Positions 9,997-19,563 of a DNA stretch of 64,000 nucleotides are shown in pieces. The position numbers and the translations under genes were made by a program. A model generated the notes under the pieces. The model saw only the letters and a list, made by a program, of their open reading frames with translations, had not been told where the DNA came from and searched no databases. Position 1 is the stretch's first letter. Each line of letters opens with the position of its first letter. This DNA is from an uncultured Sulfitobacter sp. Its GTDB lineage: Bacteria > Pseudomonadota > Alphaproteobacteria > Rhodobacterales > Rhodobacteraceae. The DNA lies in the NCBI RefSeq assembly GCF_947497275.1, contig NZ_CANMFS010000004.1, positions 186,001-250,000 on the forward strand, in the 5' to 3' direction.

Positions 9997-11373
9997 TTAC
10001 GCCTCCAAAGCGCGGCGCAGCAGTTCCAGATCTTCGGCGATCTGACCATCGGTGGCTTTCAGCTCTTCGATGCGTTTGACACCGTGCATGACCGTTGTGT
10101 GATCACGTCCTCCGAACCGGCGCCCGATTTCTGGCAAAGAGCGGCTTGTCATATGTTTGCAAAGATACATCGCCACCTGCCGGGGCCGCGCGTAGCTGCG
10201 CAGGCGTTTCGGGCCGACCATATCGCTCAAGCGAATGTTGTAGTGATCCGACACCTTGCGCTGAATTTCTTCGACAGTGATCTTGCGCTCCGACGCGCGC
10301 AGCACATCGGCAAGGCAGTCCTGCGTCAGCTCCATGTCGATCTTGCGCCCGACGAGAGACGCAAAGGCGAAAAGCCGCGTCAGTGCCCCTTCGAGGACGC
10401 GCACGTTGGTGGAGATGCGATGAGCCAGAAATTCCAGCACCCCCTCATCCATCTCAAGTTCGGGATAGGAGGCACGGTGCCCCTCGACCTTGTTCTGCAG
10501 AATGCCAAGCCGTAATTCGTAATCGGTCGGGTGCAGATCCACGACCAAGCCGCATTGCAGGCGCGACTTCACGCGCTCTTCAAGGTCCTTGATTTCCTGC
10601 GGAGCACGATCTGCGGAGATTATGATCTGCTTGTTTTGGTCGACCAGCGCATTGAACGTGTGAAAAAACTCTTCTTGCGTGCTGTCCTTGCCCGCGATGA
10701 ACTGGACATCATCGACCATCAAGACATCGACAGAACGAAAGATTTCTTTGAAGTCCATCATCTTGCGATCGCGCAACGCCTGGACGAAACGGTACATGAA
10801 CTGTTCCGCCGACAGATAGAGCACGTTCAACTCTGGTTTGCGGGCCTGGAGCTCCTGCGCGATGGCATGCATCAGGTGGGTCTTGCCCAGTCCGACGCCG
10901 CCGTAAAGGAACAGTGGATTAAACGTGACCGGCCCGCCTTCTGCGACACGGCGTGCTGCGGCATGGGCCAACTCGTTCGGCTTGCCGACGACAAAAGTGT
11001 CGAAAGTAAAACGGCTTTCAAGTGGTGCGGTATAGGAGACACCCCCGCTCCTGTTCTTCGAATGCGCCGTCCGCGCTGCGGGTGCGACGGCATCGGTGTG
11101 GCGCGTGACAGGAGGCTGTTCCGACCGCGGCTTGTTGGCAACCGAAAAGTTGAGCCTCGACAGTCCGCTGTCGAACGCTTTCATCTCGTGCAGAATCAGA
11201 TCAGAGAAATTCTGACTGACGTAATTGCCGAAAAACGTGGTCGGGACCGTCAGTGTCGCAATGCCCTGCTCGGACTTCGAGAGGGTCAACGGATCGATCC
11301 ACGTCGTATAGTTGTTCTGCCCTACGGTTTTCAGAAGACGCTGTTTTACGATGCCCCAGTCGTTCTCGATCAT
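9997..11373 (-). CDS. dnaA: Chromosomal replication initiator DnaA
   Basis: Binds DnaA boxes and opens the origin. Domain I WGIVKQRLLKTVGQNNYTTWI, a variable linker (about residues 85-130), AAA+ domain with Walker A GGVGLGKTHLMHA and Walker B VLMVDDVQFI, and domain IV with GGRDHTTVMHGVKRI, the box-recognition signature. I choose ATG 11373 (458 residues) because homology starts at IENDWG; a frame to 11460 is open with no family resemblance. The 5' region holds four GANTC sites. Confidence 0.96.
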   Translation of the reverse strand: MIENDWGIVKQRLLKTVGQNNYTTWIDPLTLSKSEQGIATLTVPTTFFGNYVSQNFSDLILHEMKAFDSGLSRLNFSVANKPRSEQPPVTRHTDAVAPAARTAHSKNRSGGVSYTAPLESRFTFDTFVVGKPNELAHAAARRVAEGGPVTFNPLFLYGGVGLGKTHLMHAIAQELQARKPELNVLYLSAEQFMYRFVQALRDRKMMDFKEIFRSVDVLMVDDVQFIAGKDSTQEEFFHTFNALVDQNKQIIISADRAPQEIKDLEERVKSRLQCGLVVDLHPTDYELRLGILQNKVEGHRASYPELEMDEGVLEFLAHRISTNVRVLEGALTRLFAFASLVGRKIDMELTQDCLADVLRASERKITVEEIQRKVSDHYNIRLSDMVGPKRLRSYARPRQVAMYLCKHMTSRSLPEIGRRFGGRDHTTVMHGVKRIEELKATDGQIAEDLELLRRALEA

Positions 11374-11874
11374 ACTTTCACTACCGCCATACATTTGCGC
11401 CGCCGCCGCGACAAAACTTGCCTTTGGTCTTCGGGCAAAGCAAAGCCGTTCCGGTCCCATCGGAAAACCAGCTTATGCCCTTCGGACTTTCATAGTGGGG
11501 GCGAAGAATGCCATTCAGGTTAAGCTGAACAGGCATGATCGAACGCCACCGTTCGTTAAAGTGCGACAGTGCAAATGTGCTGGCAGCAGCATCCGCAGAT
11601 TCGTAGGGCATCTCTATCAATGCCGGCAGAAACCCTTCTGATACACCGTTACCTCTAGCAAAATAACGGTCTTAACATCGGGTCTGTCCCCCCGCGATGT
11701 GAATCGCTGAACCTAAATAGCAATGCTGTCGCGCGCGGTTCAACCGATCTTAATTCTTGACTCTGAGTTTGCTGAAAAAGAATCTCCGACAGTCCGGGAG
11801 GGGGGCGAAAATACAACAAAGGCGCCACCGAGGTGACGCCTTTGCAAAAAGCCAGTGATGGTAGGATCGTTGGA
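11374..11874 (-). promoter_or_regulatory. dnaA upstream region with clustered GANTC sites
   Basis: About 500 bases between dnaA and rpsT with no convincing gene. GANTC, the target of the alphaproteobacterial CcrM methyltransferase, occurs at 11598-11602 (GATTC), 11701-11705 (GAATC), 11759-11763 (GACTC) and 11780-11784 (GAATC). No DnaA box matching TTATCCACA was seen. The rpsT terminator sits at its far end. The promoter of dnaA must lie here, but I cannot place -35/-10 elements confidently. Confidence 0.5.
11818..11843 (-). terminator. Rho-independent terminator of rpsT
   Basis: On the minus strand AAAGGCGTCACC and GGTGGCGCCTTT pair around a TC loop with one mismatch, followed by GTTGTATTTT. 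It begins about 30 bases after the rpsT stop and separates it from dnaA. Confidence 0.85.
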
Positions 11875-12138
11875 TCAGCCGATCGCTTTGACGCGGGCCG
11901 CCAGACGGGACATCTTGCGCGATGCGGTGTTCTTGTGGAAAACGCCTTTCGTGACGCCGCGCATCAGCTCGGGCTGAGCTGCGCGCAAGGCGGCTGTCGC
12001 GTCGTCCTTGTTGCCGGATTCGATCGCTTCTTCGACTTTGCGCAGGTAGGTGCGGATGCGCGAACGGCGCGCCTTGTTTACGGCGAAACGCTTCTCGTTC
12101 TGGCGGGCGCGTTTTTTCGACTGTGGTGTATTTGCCAT
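11875..12138 (-). CDS. rpsT: 30S ribosomal protein S20
   Basis: An 87-residue, strongly basic protein that binds 16S rRNA in the small subunit. The start [17 protein letters not shown] at ATG 12138 is the family standard; an ATG three codons earlier (12147) lacks support. Later motifs are [18 protein letters not shown] and [21 protein letters not shown] strong terminator follows. Its position upstream of dnaA is typical of Rhodobacterales. Confidence 0.97.
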   Translation of the reverse strand: MANTPQSKKRARQNEKRFAVNKARRSRIRTYLRKVEEAIESGNKDDATAALRAAQPELMRGVTKGVFHKNTASRKMSRLAARVKAIG

Positions 12139-12313
12139 GAGGATCATCCTGTCTGTTCTATATGTGTCAATGCGTGCAATCGCTCCCGGAGGGAGGACAC
12201 CTGACAGGTGATTCTAGCCAGAGCGGGCTGCACGCGCATGTATGCCGAGCGCTATAAGGGGTTTTTGGTAGGGTTGTAAAGGTCGGCGTGGCGCGCAGCC
12301 GGCGTTACCCCGA

Positions 12314-13090
12314 TTACTTATCTCGGAACTGCGCTTCGCGCTTTTCAAGAAACGCGCCCATGCCTTCGGCCTGATCTTCGGTCGCAAACAGCGCGTGGAA
12401 CATCCGGCGTTCGAACAAAAGCCCTTCGCGCAGCGGAACCTCGTAGGCACGGTTCACCGCCTCTTTTACGACCATGACCGAAATCATCGATTTCTCAGCG
12501 ATCTTCTGCGCCGCACCCATGGTCTCTTCCATCAACTTTTTCGCCGGAACAACCCGCGAAACAAGACCGGAGCGTTCCGCCTCTTCGGCATCCATGAAGC
12601 GACCCGTCAGGTTCATGTCCATTGCTTTGGACTTGCCGACGATCCGGGTAAGGCGCTGTGTGCCGCCGATGCCGGCGACAACGCCGAGATTGATCTCGGG
12701 CTGCCCGAACTTGGCCGTTTCGGAGCAGATAATGAAGTCACACATCATGGCCAATTCGCAGCCCCCCCCCAGCGCATAGCCGTTGACGGCTGCGATGATC
12801 GGTTTGCGGATGCGCATGATCTGGTCTGCTTCCGGCGTGAACAGGTCACCCGAAAACGCTTCGACAAAGGACTTCTCCTTCATCATCGCTATGTCTGCAC
12901 CCGCGGCAAAAGCCTTTTCCGAGCCGGTTATTACGATGCACCGCACCTTTTCGTTTTCCTGGCATCCTTTCAGGCAATCGGCCAATTCCATCATCAACTG
13001 ATCGTTCAGGGCATTCAGCGCATCGGGCCGATTCAAGGTAATGAGGGCCACGTGATTGTCGACATCGAGAATGATCGTTTCATAAGCCAT
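12314..13090 (-). CDS. Enoyl-CoA hydratase
   Basis: A 258-residue crotonase-fold enzyme that hydrates trans-2-enoyl-CoA in fatty acid beta-oxidation. The oxyanion-hole segments AFAAGADIAMM and NGYALGGGCELAMMCD are present, and the two catalytic Glu lie in GGCELAM and FGQPEINLG, so true hydratase activity is likely rather than another crotonase reaction. It lies between mutM and rpsT on the same strand, with 63 bases to mutM. Chain-length preference cannot be read from sequence. Confidence 0.92.
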   Translation of the reverse strand: MAYETIILDVDNHVALITLNRPDALNALNDQLMMELADCLKGCQENEKVRCIVITGSEKAFAAGADIAMMKEKSFVEAFSGDLFTPEADQIMRIRKPIIAAVNGYALGGGCELAMMCDFIICSETAKFGQPEINLGVVAGIGGTQRLTRIVGKSKAMDMNLTGRFMDAEEAERSGLVSRVVPAKKLMEETMGAAQKIAEKSMISVMVVKEAVNRAYEVPLREGLLFERRMFHALFATEDQAEGMGAFLEKREAQFRDK

Positions 13091-13153
13091 GTAAGACGGC
13101 CCCTAGTTGTTGCACAGACATTCGTGCATATCATGGCGGTGGGACGGTTCAAG

Positions 13154-14005
13154 CTATCTTTGACATACCGGACAATAGAAAGAGGACCGCCCGGACTGGA
13201 CGATACGCGCAACTGTACCGGTGCAATCGGGTGTGCGGCACGGGGCTCCCTCCCGCCCGTAGACATCGAATGAATGCTGAAAATACCCAAGTTCGCCATC
13301 GGCTTGCCGGAAATCGCGCAAAGACGACCCGCCCGCCGCGATCGCCTCTTGCAGCACGTCGCGGATGATCGGAACCAGCGCCGCGACGCGTCCTGCGGCA
13401 ATGCGTCCCGCCTTGCGTTTCGGGCTGATCCGTGCCCGAAAAAGCGCCTCGCAGACGTATATATTACCTAAACCGGCGACGATACGCTGGTCGAGAAGTG
13501 CGGATTTGACCGGCGTGTTGCGCCCCTTGAAGGCATCGACCAACAAGGATTCGTGAAAATCGTTGCCCAATGGTTCCGGGCCCAACACCGCCAACAGCTT
13601 GTGCGTGTCGGCGCCGTCGGTCGGCATCAGATCCATCACGCCAAACCTGCGCGGATCGTTGAAGGTAATGCGCGCGCCATTTGCCATGTGCAACACCACA
13701 TGATCGTGCTTCTGCGCCGCGGGGTGCGTATGCGCAAACGTACCCAACGGATCGCCGGAGATCAGCATGCGCCCCGACATCCCCAAGTGAATCAACAGCG
13801 TTTCGCCAGAGCTCAGATCGGCAAGGATGTATTTCGAACGCCGGCGCAGACGTGCCACCCGCTGCCCGGTCAGCCGCTCCGCCATGTGCAGCGGGAATGG
13901 CCACCGCAGATCGGGCCGGTTTATCTCCGCCCGTTCGATCACAACACCCTCCATCACAGGGGCCAGCCCGCGGCGCACGGTTTCGACTTCGGGCAGTTCC
14001 GGCAT
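13154..14005 (-). CDS. mutM: Formamidopyrimidine-DNA glycosylase (Fpg/MutM)
   Basis: A 283-residue bifunctional glycosylase/AP lyase that removes 8-oxoguanine and other oxidised purines. The mature N-terminus [13 protein letters not shown] carries the catalytic Pro and Glu; ATG 14005 is chosen because Pro must follow the initiator Met (a frame nine codons longer is open). A helix-two-turn-helix region ([16 protein letters not shown]) and the C-terminal zinc finger [10 protein letters not shown] with FYCPVCQR complete the family pattern. Divergent from ubiE. Confidence 0.97.
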   Translation of the reverse strand: MPELPEVETVRRGLAPVMEGVVIERAEINRPDLRWPFPLHMAERLTGQRVARLRRRSKYILADLSSGETLLIHLGMSGRMLISGDPLGTFAHTHPAAQKHDHVVLHMANGARITFNDPRRFGVMDLMPTDGADTHKLLAVLGPEPLGNDFHESLLVDAFKGRNTPVKSALLDQRIVAGLGNIYVCEALFRARISPKRKAGRIAAGRVAALVPIIRDVLQEAIAAGGSSLRDFRQADGELGYFQHSFDVYGREGAPCRTPDCTGTVARIVQSGRSSFYCPVCQR

Positions 14006-14096
14006 GGTGGCTCCTTTTCGGTGCTGCGGCAAATGGCGGTTTGCACCTGCCTACCTGAGGCTATATCTGCAAAATAACAAGTTCAGGACGCATCCC

Positions 14097-14840
14097 ATGA
14101 CCGACAAGACCACCCATTTCGGCGCGCAGACGATCCCCGAGGACGAAAAGGCAGGCAAGGTTCGCACGCTGTTCAACGACGTGGCGAATAAATACGACAT
14201 CATGAACGATGTCATGAGCCTCGGGATCCACCGCATCTGGAAAGAGGCAATGATGGACTGGCTCGCCCCGCGGCCCGGCCAGACACTGCTGGATGTGGCA
14301 GGCGGTACCGGCGACGTGGCGTTCAAGTTTCTCAAACGCGCGGGCCACGGACACGCAACGGTCTGCGATTTGACCGAAGGCATGTTGACCGAAGGCCGCA
14401 AACGCGCCGAAGCCGAAGCGATGCAAGGCAGCCTTGATTGGGTCGTGGGCGATGCAATGGCATTGCCGTTCGAGAACGACAGCTTTGACGTCTACACGAT
14501 CAGCTTTGGCATCCGAAACGTCACCCGACCGCAAGAGGCGCTGAACGAAGCGTACCGCGTGCTCAAACCGGGCGGCCGCCTGATGGTGCTGGAATTCAGC
14601 CAACTGCCCAATCCGGCGATGCAGAAGGCCTATGACCTTTACAGCTTTAACGTGATTCCCCGCATGGGACAGGCCATCGCGAACGACCGTGACAGCTACC
14701 AATACCTTGTTGAATCAATCCGCAATTTTCCCGATCAGGAAACCTTTCTCGACATGGTTCGGGCGGCGGGTTTCGAGCAGGCGAAATACCGCAACCTCTC
14801 GATGGGAATCGCCTGTCTGCATTCGGGATGGAAGATTTAG
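14097..14840 (+). CDS. ubiE: Demethylubiquinone C-methyltransferase UbiE
   Basis: A 247-residue SAM-dependent methyltransferase for C-methylation in ubiquinone (and menaquinone) synthesis. SAM-binding motif [16 protein letters not shown], then [14 protein letters not shown] and the family signature [26 protein letters not shown]. The start MTDKTTHFG at 14097 is chosen over an open frame extending into mutM's region. Its stop is directly followed by the GTG of ubiB. Confidence 0.97.
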   Translation: MTDKTTHFGAQTIPEDEKAGKVRTLFNDVANKYDIMNDVMSLGIHRIWKEAMMDWLAPRPGQTLLDVAGGTGDVAFKFLKRAGHGHATVCDLTEGMLTEGRKRAEAEAMQGSLDWVVGDAMALPFENDSFDVYTISFGIRNVTRPQEALNEAYRVLKPGGRLMVLEFSQLPNPAMQKAYDLYSFNVIPRMGQAIANDRDSYQYLVESIRNFPDQETFLDMVRAAGFEQAKYRNLSMGIACLHSGWKI

Positions 14841-16373
14841 GTGCGCGGCCCGCATAACATCTGGCGGCTGATTCGCACTGGTGCCACGCTCGAGCGCACG
14901 GGCGCGATGAACAAGGTGCTGGATGCCTTCGACGCCTCCAAACCGCTACGCGTGGTGGCCCGTGCGTTGGGCTTGCCGTTCAAGTTCCTGGGGTACAAGG
15001 GCGATCCGACAATGCCGCCCGCCACCCGTGCGCTCACCGCGCTGGGCCCGGCCTATATCAAGTTCGGCCAGGTCCTTTCGACAAGGCCGGATGTGGTCGG
15101 CGACGAAATGGCGCTGCAACTGCGCGTGCTGCAGGACAAACTTCCCCCTTTCGACGTCGCCACCGCCAAGGCGGAAGTCGAGAAAGAGCTGGGTCAGCCG
15201 ATCGATACGCTCTTTTCGGAGTTCAGCGAACCCGTCGCCGCTGCCTCGATCGCGCAGGTGCACCGTGCGCGCATTGCGGAAACCGGAGAGGAAGTCGCGG
15301 TCAAGGTGCTGCGTCCGGGCATCGAAAAGGCGTTCCGCAAGGACGTCGATGCGTTCTATCTGGCGGCCCGCATGGTGGAACTGTTCTCCCCCGGCTCGCG
15401 TCGTCTGCGCCCGATGGATGTGATCGAACATTTCGACGGTGTGGTTCGGGGTGAACTGGACCTGCGGCTCGAATCCTCCTCGGCCTCCGAATTCGCGCAT
15501 AACACCCGCGCCGACGCAGGCTTTGAGTTGCCTGGCATCAAATGGGATTATTCGGCCCGCCGCGTCATGACGATGACATGGGCGGACGGCGTCCCGATGG
15601 GCGACAACGCAGCACTTGATGCGGCAGGCCATGACCGCGTGGCCTTGTCAGAGCGTATCCTGCAGCTTTTCCTGCAACACGCCCTGCGCGACGGGTTTTT
15701 TCACGGTGACATGCACCAGGGGAATCTCAAGGTTGCCCCGAACGGCAACATCATCGCGCTCGATTTCGGAATCATGGGCCACATCGACGAATATACCCGC
15801 CGCGTCTATGCGGAAATTCTCTACGGGTTCATCCGCAAAGATTACAAGCGCGTGGCCGAGGTGCATTTCGAGGCGGGCTATGTGCCCGCCGATAAGGACG
15901 TTGATGAATTCGCTCGCGCCCTGCGCGCGGTAGGGGAACCCATCTTCGGCATGGATGCAGACCGTATCTCAATGGCGCGCCTGCTGTCCTATCTTTTCGA
16001 GGTGACGGAACGCTTCGGAATGGAAACGCGTACTGAACTGATCCTGCTCCAGCGCACTATGGTCGTGGTGGAGGGTGTCGCCCGCTCGCTCAACCCGCAG
16101 ATGAACATCTGGCAGGTCGCAGCCCCGATCGTCACCGACTACATCACCAAATCCATCGGTCCCAAGGCGATTGTAGGCGATCTGGCCAAAACCGCGCGTA
16201 TCCTGTCACGTTTCGGACCGCGTCTTCCCGCTCTGATCGAAGCGGCGCTGATCCGTCAGGGCAATCCGGTCGAACGCCCGCACCGGCCATTCAAGCGGTG
16301 GATCGCTGGCGCGGCCCTCGCCGGTGCCGCAGCCGCTGCAGGGCTCATTTTCCTGATAGCGGCATTGACCTGA
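14841..16373 (+). CDS. ubiB: UbiB, ABC1/ADCK-type ubiquinone biosynthesis kinase-like protein
   Basis: A 510-residue atypical kinase-like protein required for ubiquinone biosynthesis. GTG start at 14841, immediately after the ubiE TAG. The KxGQ signature appears as AYIKFGQVLSTRPD; AASIAQVHRAR is the nucleotide-loop region; FFHGDMHQGNL and IALDFGIMGHI are the catalytic and metal-binding loops. One or two hydrophobic C-terminal helices (AALAGAAAAAGLIFLIAAL) anchor it to the membrane, although the second helix of longer homologues is not obvious. Confidence 0.96.
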   Translation: MRGPHNIWRLIRTGATLERTGAMNKVLDAFDASKPLRVVARALGLPFKFLGYKGDPTMPPATRALTALGPAYIKFGQVLSTRPDVVGDEMALQLRVLQDKLPPFDVATAKAEVEKELGQPIDTLFSEFSEPVAAASIAQVHRARIAETGEEVAVKVLRPGIEKAFRKDVDAFYLAARMVELFSPGSRRLRPMDVIEHFDGVVRGELDLRLESSSASEFAHNTRADAGFELPGIKWDYSARRVMTMTWADGVPMGDNAALDAAGHDRVALSERILQLFLQHALRDGFFHGDMHQGNLKVAPNGNIIALDFGIMGHIDEYTRRVYAEILYGFIRKDYKRVAEVHFEAGYVPADKDVDEFARALRAVGEPIFGMDADRISMARLLSYLFEVTERFGMETRTELILLQRTMVVVEGVARSLNPQMNIWQVAAPIVTDYITKSIGPKAIVGDLAKTARILSRFGPRLPALIEAALIRQGNPVERPHRPFKRWIAGAALAGAAAAAGLIFLIAALT

Positions 16374-16404
16374 TCCCTATTTTTCTTGGCTGAAAATATC
16401 CCCC

Positions 16405-16437
16405 AGAAGGGGCAGGGCTCGATGCCCTGCCCCTTCT
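16405..16437. terminator. Bidirectional hairpin terminator between ubiB and thiolase
   Basis: AGAAGGGGCAGGGC (16405-16418) and GCCCTGCCCCTTCT (16424-16437) form a perfect 14-bp stem with loop TCGAT. It lies between convergent ubiB and the thiolase gene, so it probably serves both. T-rich tracts are weak on either side. Confidence 0.75.
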
Positions 16438-16455
16438 GTACATTCACCGGCTGTT

Positions 16456-17634
16456 CTACATACGCTCGATGGCCAGCGCGATGCCCTGTCCGCCGCCGAT
16501 GCACATGGTAATCAGCGCCCGCTTGCCTCCGGTGCGCTCCAATTCGTACAGGGCTTTCACGGTGATGATCGCGCCCGTCGCACCCACGGGATGGCCCAGT
16601 GCGATGGCACCGCCATTCGGATTGACTCGGTCTGGATCGAATCCCAACGCTTTCGTCACAGCCAAAGCTTGCGATGCAAACGCCTCGTTGCTCTCGATCA
16701 CGTCGAAATCCGCAACGCTCATGCCGGTTTTCTCAAGCAGGTTTGTCACTGCAGGAATGGGACCTATGCCCATTACTTCGGGCCGTACACCGGCATGCGC
16801 ATAGCCGATCACCCGCGCGCGCGGTTTCAGCCCGGCCTTTTCGGCCGCCGATGCACGTGCCAATACCAAAGCCGCCGCCCCGTCATTGATCCCGCTGGCA
16901 TTGCCCGCCGTGACCGAGCCGTCTTTTTGAAACACCGGCCGCAGTCCGGCGAGTTGTTCCAGCGATGTGGCCTTCGGATGCTCGTCCACCTCGAAGTTGA
17001 TGGTGTCACGGCCCTTGCGCACGTCCACTGGCACAATCTGGTCGCGGAAATGGCCCGCTTCGATAGCCGCCGCCGCACGTTCCTGACTGCGCAGCGCAAA
17101 GGCATCCTGCTCCGCGCGGCTTACATCATGCTCCCCCGCGACGTTCTCGGCGGTCACGCCCATGTGGCCGGTGCCGAACGGACAGTTGAGCGTGCCGAGC
17201 AGCATGTCGAGCGAGGCTGCATCACCCATCTTCTGACCCCAGCGCGCGTCCGGCAGGATGTAGGGCGCGCGGCTCATATTTTCGGCGCCGCCGGCGAGCG
17301 CAAAATCCGCATCCCCCAGCAACAGCGATTGGGTCGCGGAAACGATGGCCTGTACGCCTGAACCGCACAGGCGATTGACGTTCATTGCGGGCACCTCATC
17401 GGGTATGCCTGCCTCGATCGCGGCAACGCGGCTCAGGTACATGTCCCGCGGTTCGGTATTGATCACGTTGCCAAAGACAACGTGGCCAATCTGTCCCGGT
17501 TCTACGCCCGCCCGCGCGAGCGCCTCTCGTGCGACAGTTGCGCCAAGCGTTGTCGGTGGCGTTTTCGCCAGTGCGCCGCCAAAGGTGCCGATGGCGGTGC
17601 GCACACCGCCCAAAATTACGATATCGTCTGACAT
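16456..17634 (-). CDS. Acetyl-CoA C-acetyltransferase (thiolase)
   Basis: A 392-residue thiolase that condenses two acetyl-CoA to acetoacetyl-CoA or cleaves 3-ketoacyl-CoA. The acyl-accepting Cys is in NRLCGSGVQAI (about residue 89), the catalytic His in GGAIALGHPVGATG, and the second Cys in MCIGGGQGIAL. The length fits biosynthetic PhaA-type enzymes. No phaB or other PHA gene is next to it, so a role in polyhydroxybutyrate synthesis is only a possibility. Divergent from the APP1-type gene. Confidence 0.93.
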   Translation of the reverse strand: MSDDIVILGGVRTAIGTFGGALAKTPPTTLGATVAREALARAGVEPGQIGHVVFGNVINTEPRDMYLSRVAAIEAGIPDEVPAMNVNRLCGSGVQAIVSATQSLLLGDADFALAGGAENMSRAPYILPDARWGQKMGDAASLDMLLGTLNCPFGTGHMGVTAENVAGEHDVSRAEQDAFALRSQERAAAAIEAGHFRDQIVPVDVRKGRDTINFEVDEHPKATSLEQLAGLRPVFQKDGSVTAGNASGINDGAAALVLARASAAEKAGLKPRARVIGYAHAGVRPEVMGIGPIPAVTNLLEKTGMSVADFDVIESNEAFASQALAVTKALGFDPDRVNPNGGAIALGHPVGATGAIITVKALYELERTGGKRALITMCIGGGQGIALAIERM

Positions 17635-17774
17635 TGATGCCCTCCAAGTGTTTGATGCCTCGTTTTATGAAGCGCGGCGGGTCGATTGTCAGCCCCCCCT
17701 TGCGGTCGTTTTCCGGCCGCCGAAGCCAATCTCGAAGACTCGCAACCAATCGATGGCGGCCGCGTTGGACCGGT

Positions 17775-18845
17775 ATGATCAAGAAAATGCTCCACAGTCT
17801 GGCCTGGAACACCGAACGAATACTGGACGGCTTGCGCGGCCAACGCGACACGCGCCGCATCATCGAGCCGTATATCGGCTATGCCACGCCCGATCATCTG
17901 GTGGTTCGGGGCCGTGTGCTGAGTGGGTTGCGCCGGAACAAGCCGGTCCCGACGCAGTCGCGCTGGACGAACTTCAAACAGATGCTGTCGCTTTTCCTGA
18001 CTGACGAAGTTGCGGCTGTGAAGGTGGCGGCACATGACGTCACTGGACTGACCGACGAGGAAGGGTATTTCACCCTGTTGCTTCCCCGGACCTCTGAACG
18101 GGGGTGGAACGACGTGGAAGTCACCATAGAAGGCCGCGCTGGTGCCACGCTTTGTCCTGTTCTCGTGGCTGACGCACAGGCGGATTTCGCAATCGTTTCC
18201 GATATCGATGACACGATGCTGAAAACCGGCGCCTACTCACTGGTACGCAACCTCTGGACAACCTTCACTGGCAATGCCGGCACCCGCAGCATTTTCCCCG
18301 ATGCGGTGGCCTTCCTCCAGGAAGTCTCTCGAAAAGGGCGCAATCCGGTCTATTACGTCAGTTCTTCCCCATGGAACCTCCACCAGTTTCTTCAGAATAT
18401 CTTTGCGGCGGCGGGTCTGGTGAAAGGTCCGACGTTTCTGCGCGATTTGGGGATCAGTAAAACGCAGTTCATCACCGGCACCCACGGCGATCACAAGGGC
18501 AGCAGCATCGACGCGCTGATGAAGGCGAACCCAAAATTGCGCTACGTTCTTGTGGGTGACACCGGGCAACACGATGCCTTCGTCTACCGCGATGCGATCG
18601 CACGGCATCCGGGGCGGGTGATGGCAATTGTCCTGCGCGAACCAGGTCCTGGCCCAGATGCGCAGAGTTTGACAGCGTTGGAAGAGATCCGACAATCAGG
18701 CGTGCCGGTCCTGCACGGAACCGATTTCTCAGGCTTTGCAAGTCGTGTGAATGATCTGGCGGCTCAGGGGATCAGCGGGATGCGGCCATCGTCGGAAAGT
18801 GTCCAGCATGCGCGCCCTTCGAGAACGATTGCCGCAAGCGGATGA
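17775..18845 (+). CDS. APP1-type phosphatase domain protein (DUF2183)
   Basis: About 356 residues. The C-terminal half matches the APP1 catalytic domain (DUF2183), known in yeast as a phosphatidate phosphatase of the HAD superfamily: FAIVSDIDDTMLKTGAYS has the DxDxT nucleophile motif, YYVSSSPWNLHQFL follows, and YVLVGDTGQHDAFVYRDA carries the metal-binding acidic residues. The N-terminal part is beta-rich (HLVVRGRVLSG). I choose ATG 17775; ATG 17787 is also possible, and an open frame reaches 17529. The bacterial substrate is unknown. Its 3' end overlaps the opposite metallophosphoesterase gene by 82 bases. Confidence 0.85.
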   Translation: MIKKMLHSLAWNTERILDGLRGQRDTRRIIEPYIGYATPDHLVVRGRVLSGLRRNKPVPTQSRWTNFKQMLSLFLTDEVAAVKVAAHDVTGLTDEEGYFTLLLPRTSERGWNDVEVTIEGRAGATLCPVLVADAQADFAIVSDIDDTMLKTGAYSLVRNLWTTFTGNAGTRSIFPDAVAFLQEVSRKGRNPVYYVSSSPWNLHQFLQNIFAAAGLVKGPTFLRDLGISKTQFITGTHGDHKGSSIDALMKANPKLRYVLVGDTGQHDAFVYRDAIARHPGRVMAIVLREPGPGPDAQSLTALEEIRQSGVPVLHGTDFSGFASRVNDLAAQGISGMRPSSESVQHARPSRTIAASG

Positions 18846-19495
18846 CCATAGCCAGCGCCGGCATCGATATTGATGCGGTTGGTATAATGTGTCGCCTGTC
18901 TCACGGGCGTATGTCCGTGGATAATAAGCTTCGGGTGGGGGTGTGTCGCGGCGTGGAACTGCTTTCGGATCCACAGCAGATCATGTTCCGTCTGTTGAGC
19001 CAACGGGACACCCGGTCGAATGCCTGCGTGCGCAAAGAAATGATCATCTGTCTCATACGACAACGGGGCATTTCTTAGAAAATCCACATGTGCCTGAGGC
19101 ACTGCGGCGCGGGCTTTTTCATGTACCGACAGCTGCCGATCGGTCTGCTTGACCTTCACTCCGTAGGACGCGAGCGTCGTGTCGCCACCAAGCCGGGGAT
19201 GCAGCCAATAGAGTTCAAGCGCCAGATACGCATCATGTCTTGGGTACTCTTCCATGAACCACGTGAACATCCTGTCGTGGTTGCCTTTCAGGCAGGTCCA
19301 CGGCCTGCCCGCGTTCTGTCCGGCGATCAGCGTGTCCAGCACCTGGGCGCTGGACGGGCCCCGGTCGACATAGTCTCCGAGAAAAACGATCTGTGCATCC
19401 GCGCCACCGTCCCGCTGGATCAGGTCGAGGACACGCAGCAGTTCTTCATGTTGGCCATGTATGTCACCTACGGCATAGAGGGGCTGCGTCATCAT
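18764..19495 (-). CDS. Metallophosphoesterase, PPP-type protein phosphatase-like
   Basis: About 243 residues with all motifs of the calcineurin-like fold: GDIHGQHEELL, GDYVDRGPSSAQ, KGNHDRMF, FFAHAGIRPG and IIHGHTPV. It resembles bacterial PPP-family phosphatases (serine/threonine phosphatase or diadenosine tetraphosphatase-like); the actual substrate cannot be decided. ATG 19495, with a second ATG at the next codon, is preferred over an open frame to 19537. Its last 82 bases overlap the convergent APP1-type gene, and both C-termini look intact. Confidence 0.9.
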   Translation of the reverse strand: MMTQPLYAVGDIHGQHEELLRVLDLIQRDGGADAQIVFLGDYVDRGPSSAQVLDTLIAGQNAGRPWTCLKGNHDRMFTWFMEEYPRHDAYLALELYWLHPRLGGDTTLASYGVKVKQTDRQLSVHEKARAAVPQAHVDFLRNAPLSYETDDHFFAHAGIRPGVPLAQQTEHDLLWIRKQFHAATHPHPKLIIHGHTPVRQATHYTNRINIDAGAGYGHPLAAIVLEGRACWTLSDDGRIPLIP

Positions 19496-19563
19496 CACTC
19501 CAAACGAAACAGGCGCGACCCCGAAAAAGAGCCGCACCCGCCTAAATACCTTATCCGACGCAA

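Noticed and set aside
11374..11874. Possible oriC beside dnaA
   Set aside because: No DnaA boxes matching the consensus and no clear AT-rich repeat array were seen; only GANTC sites were notable.
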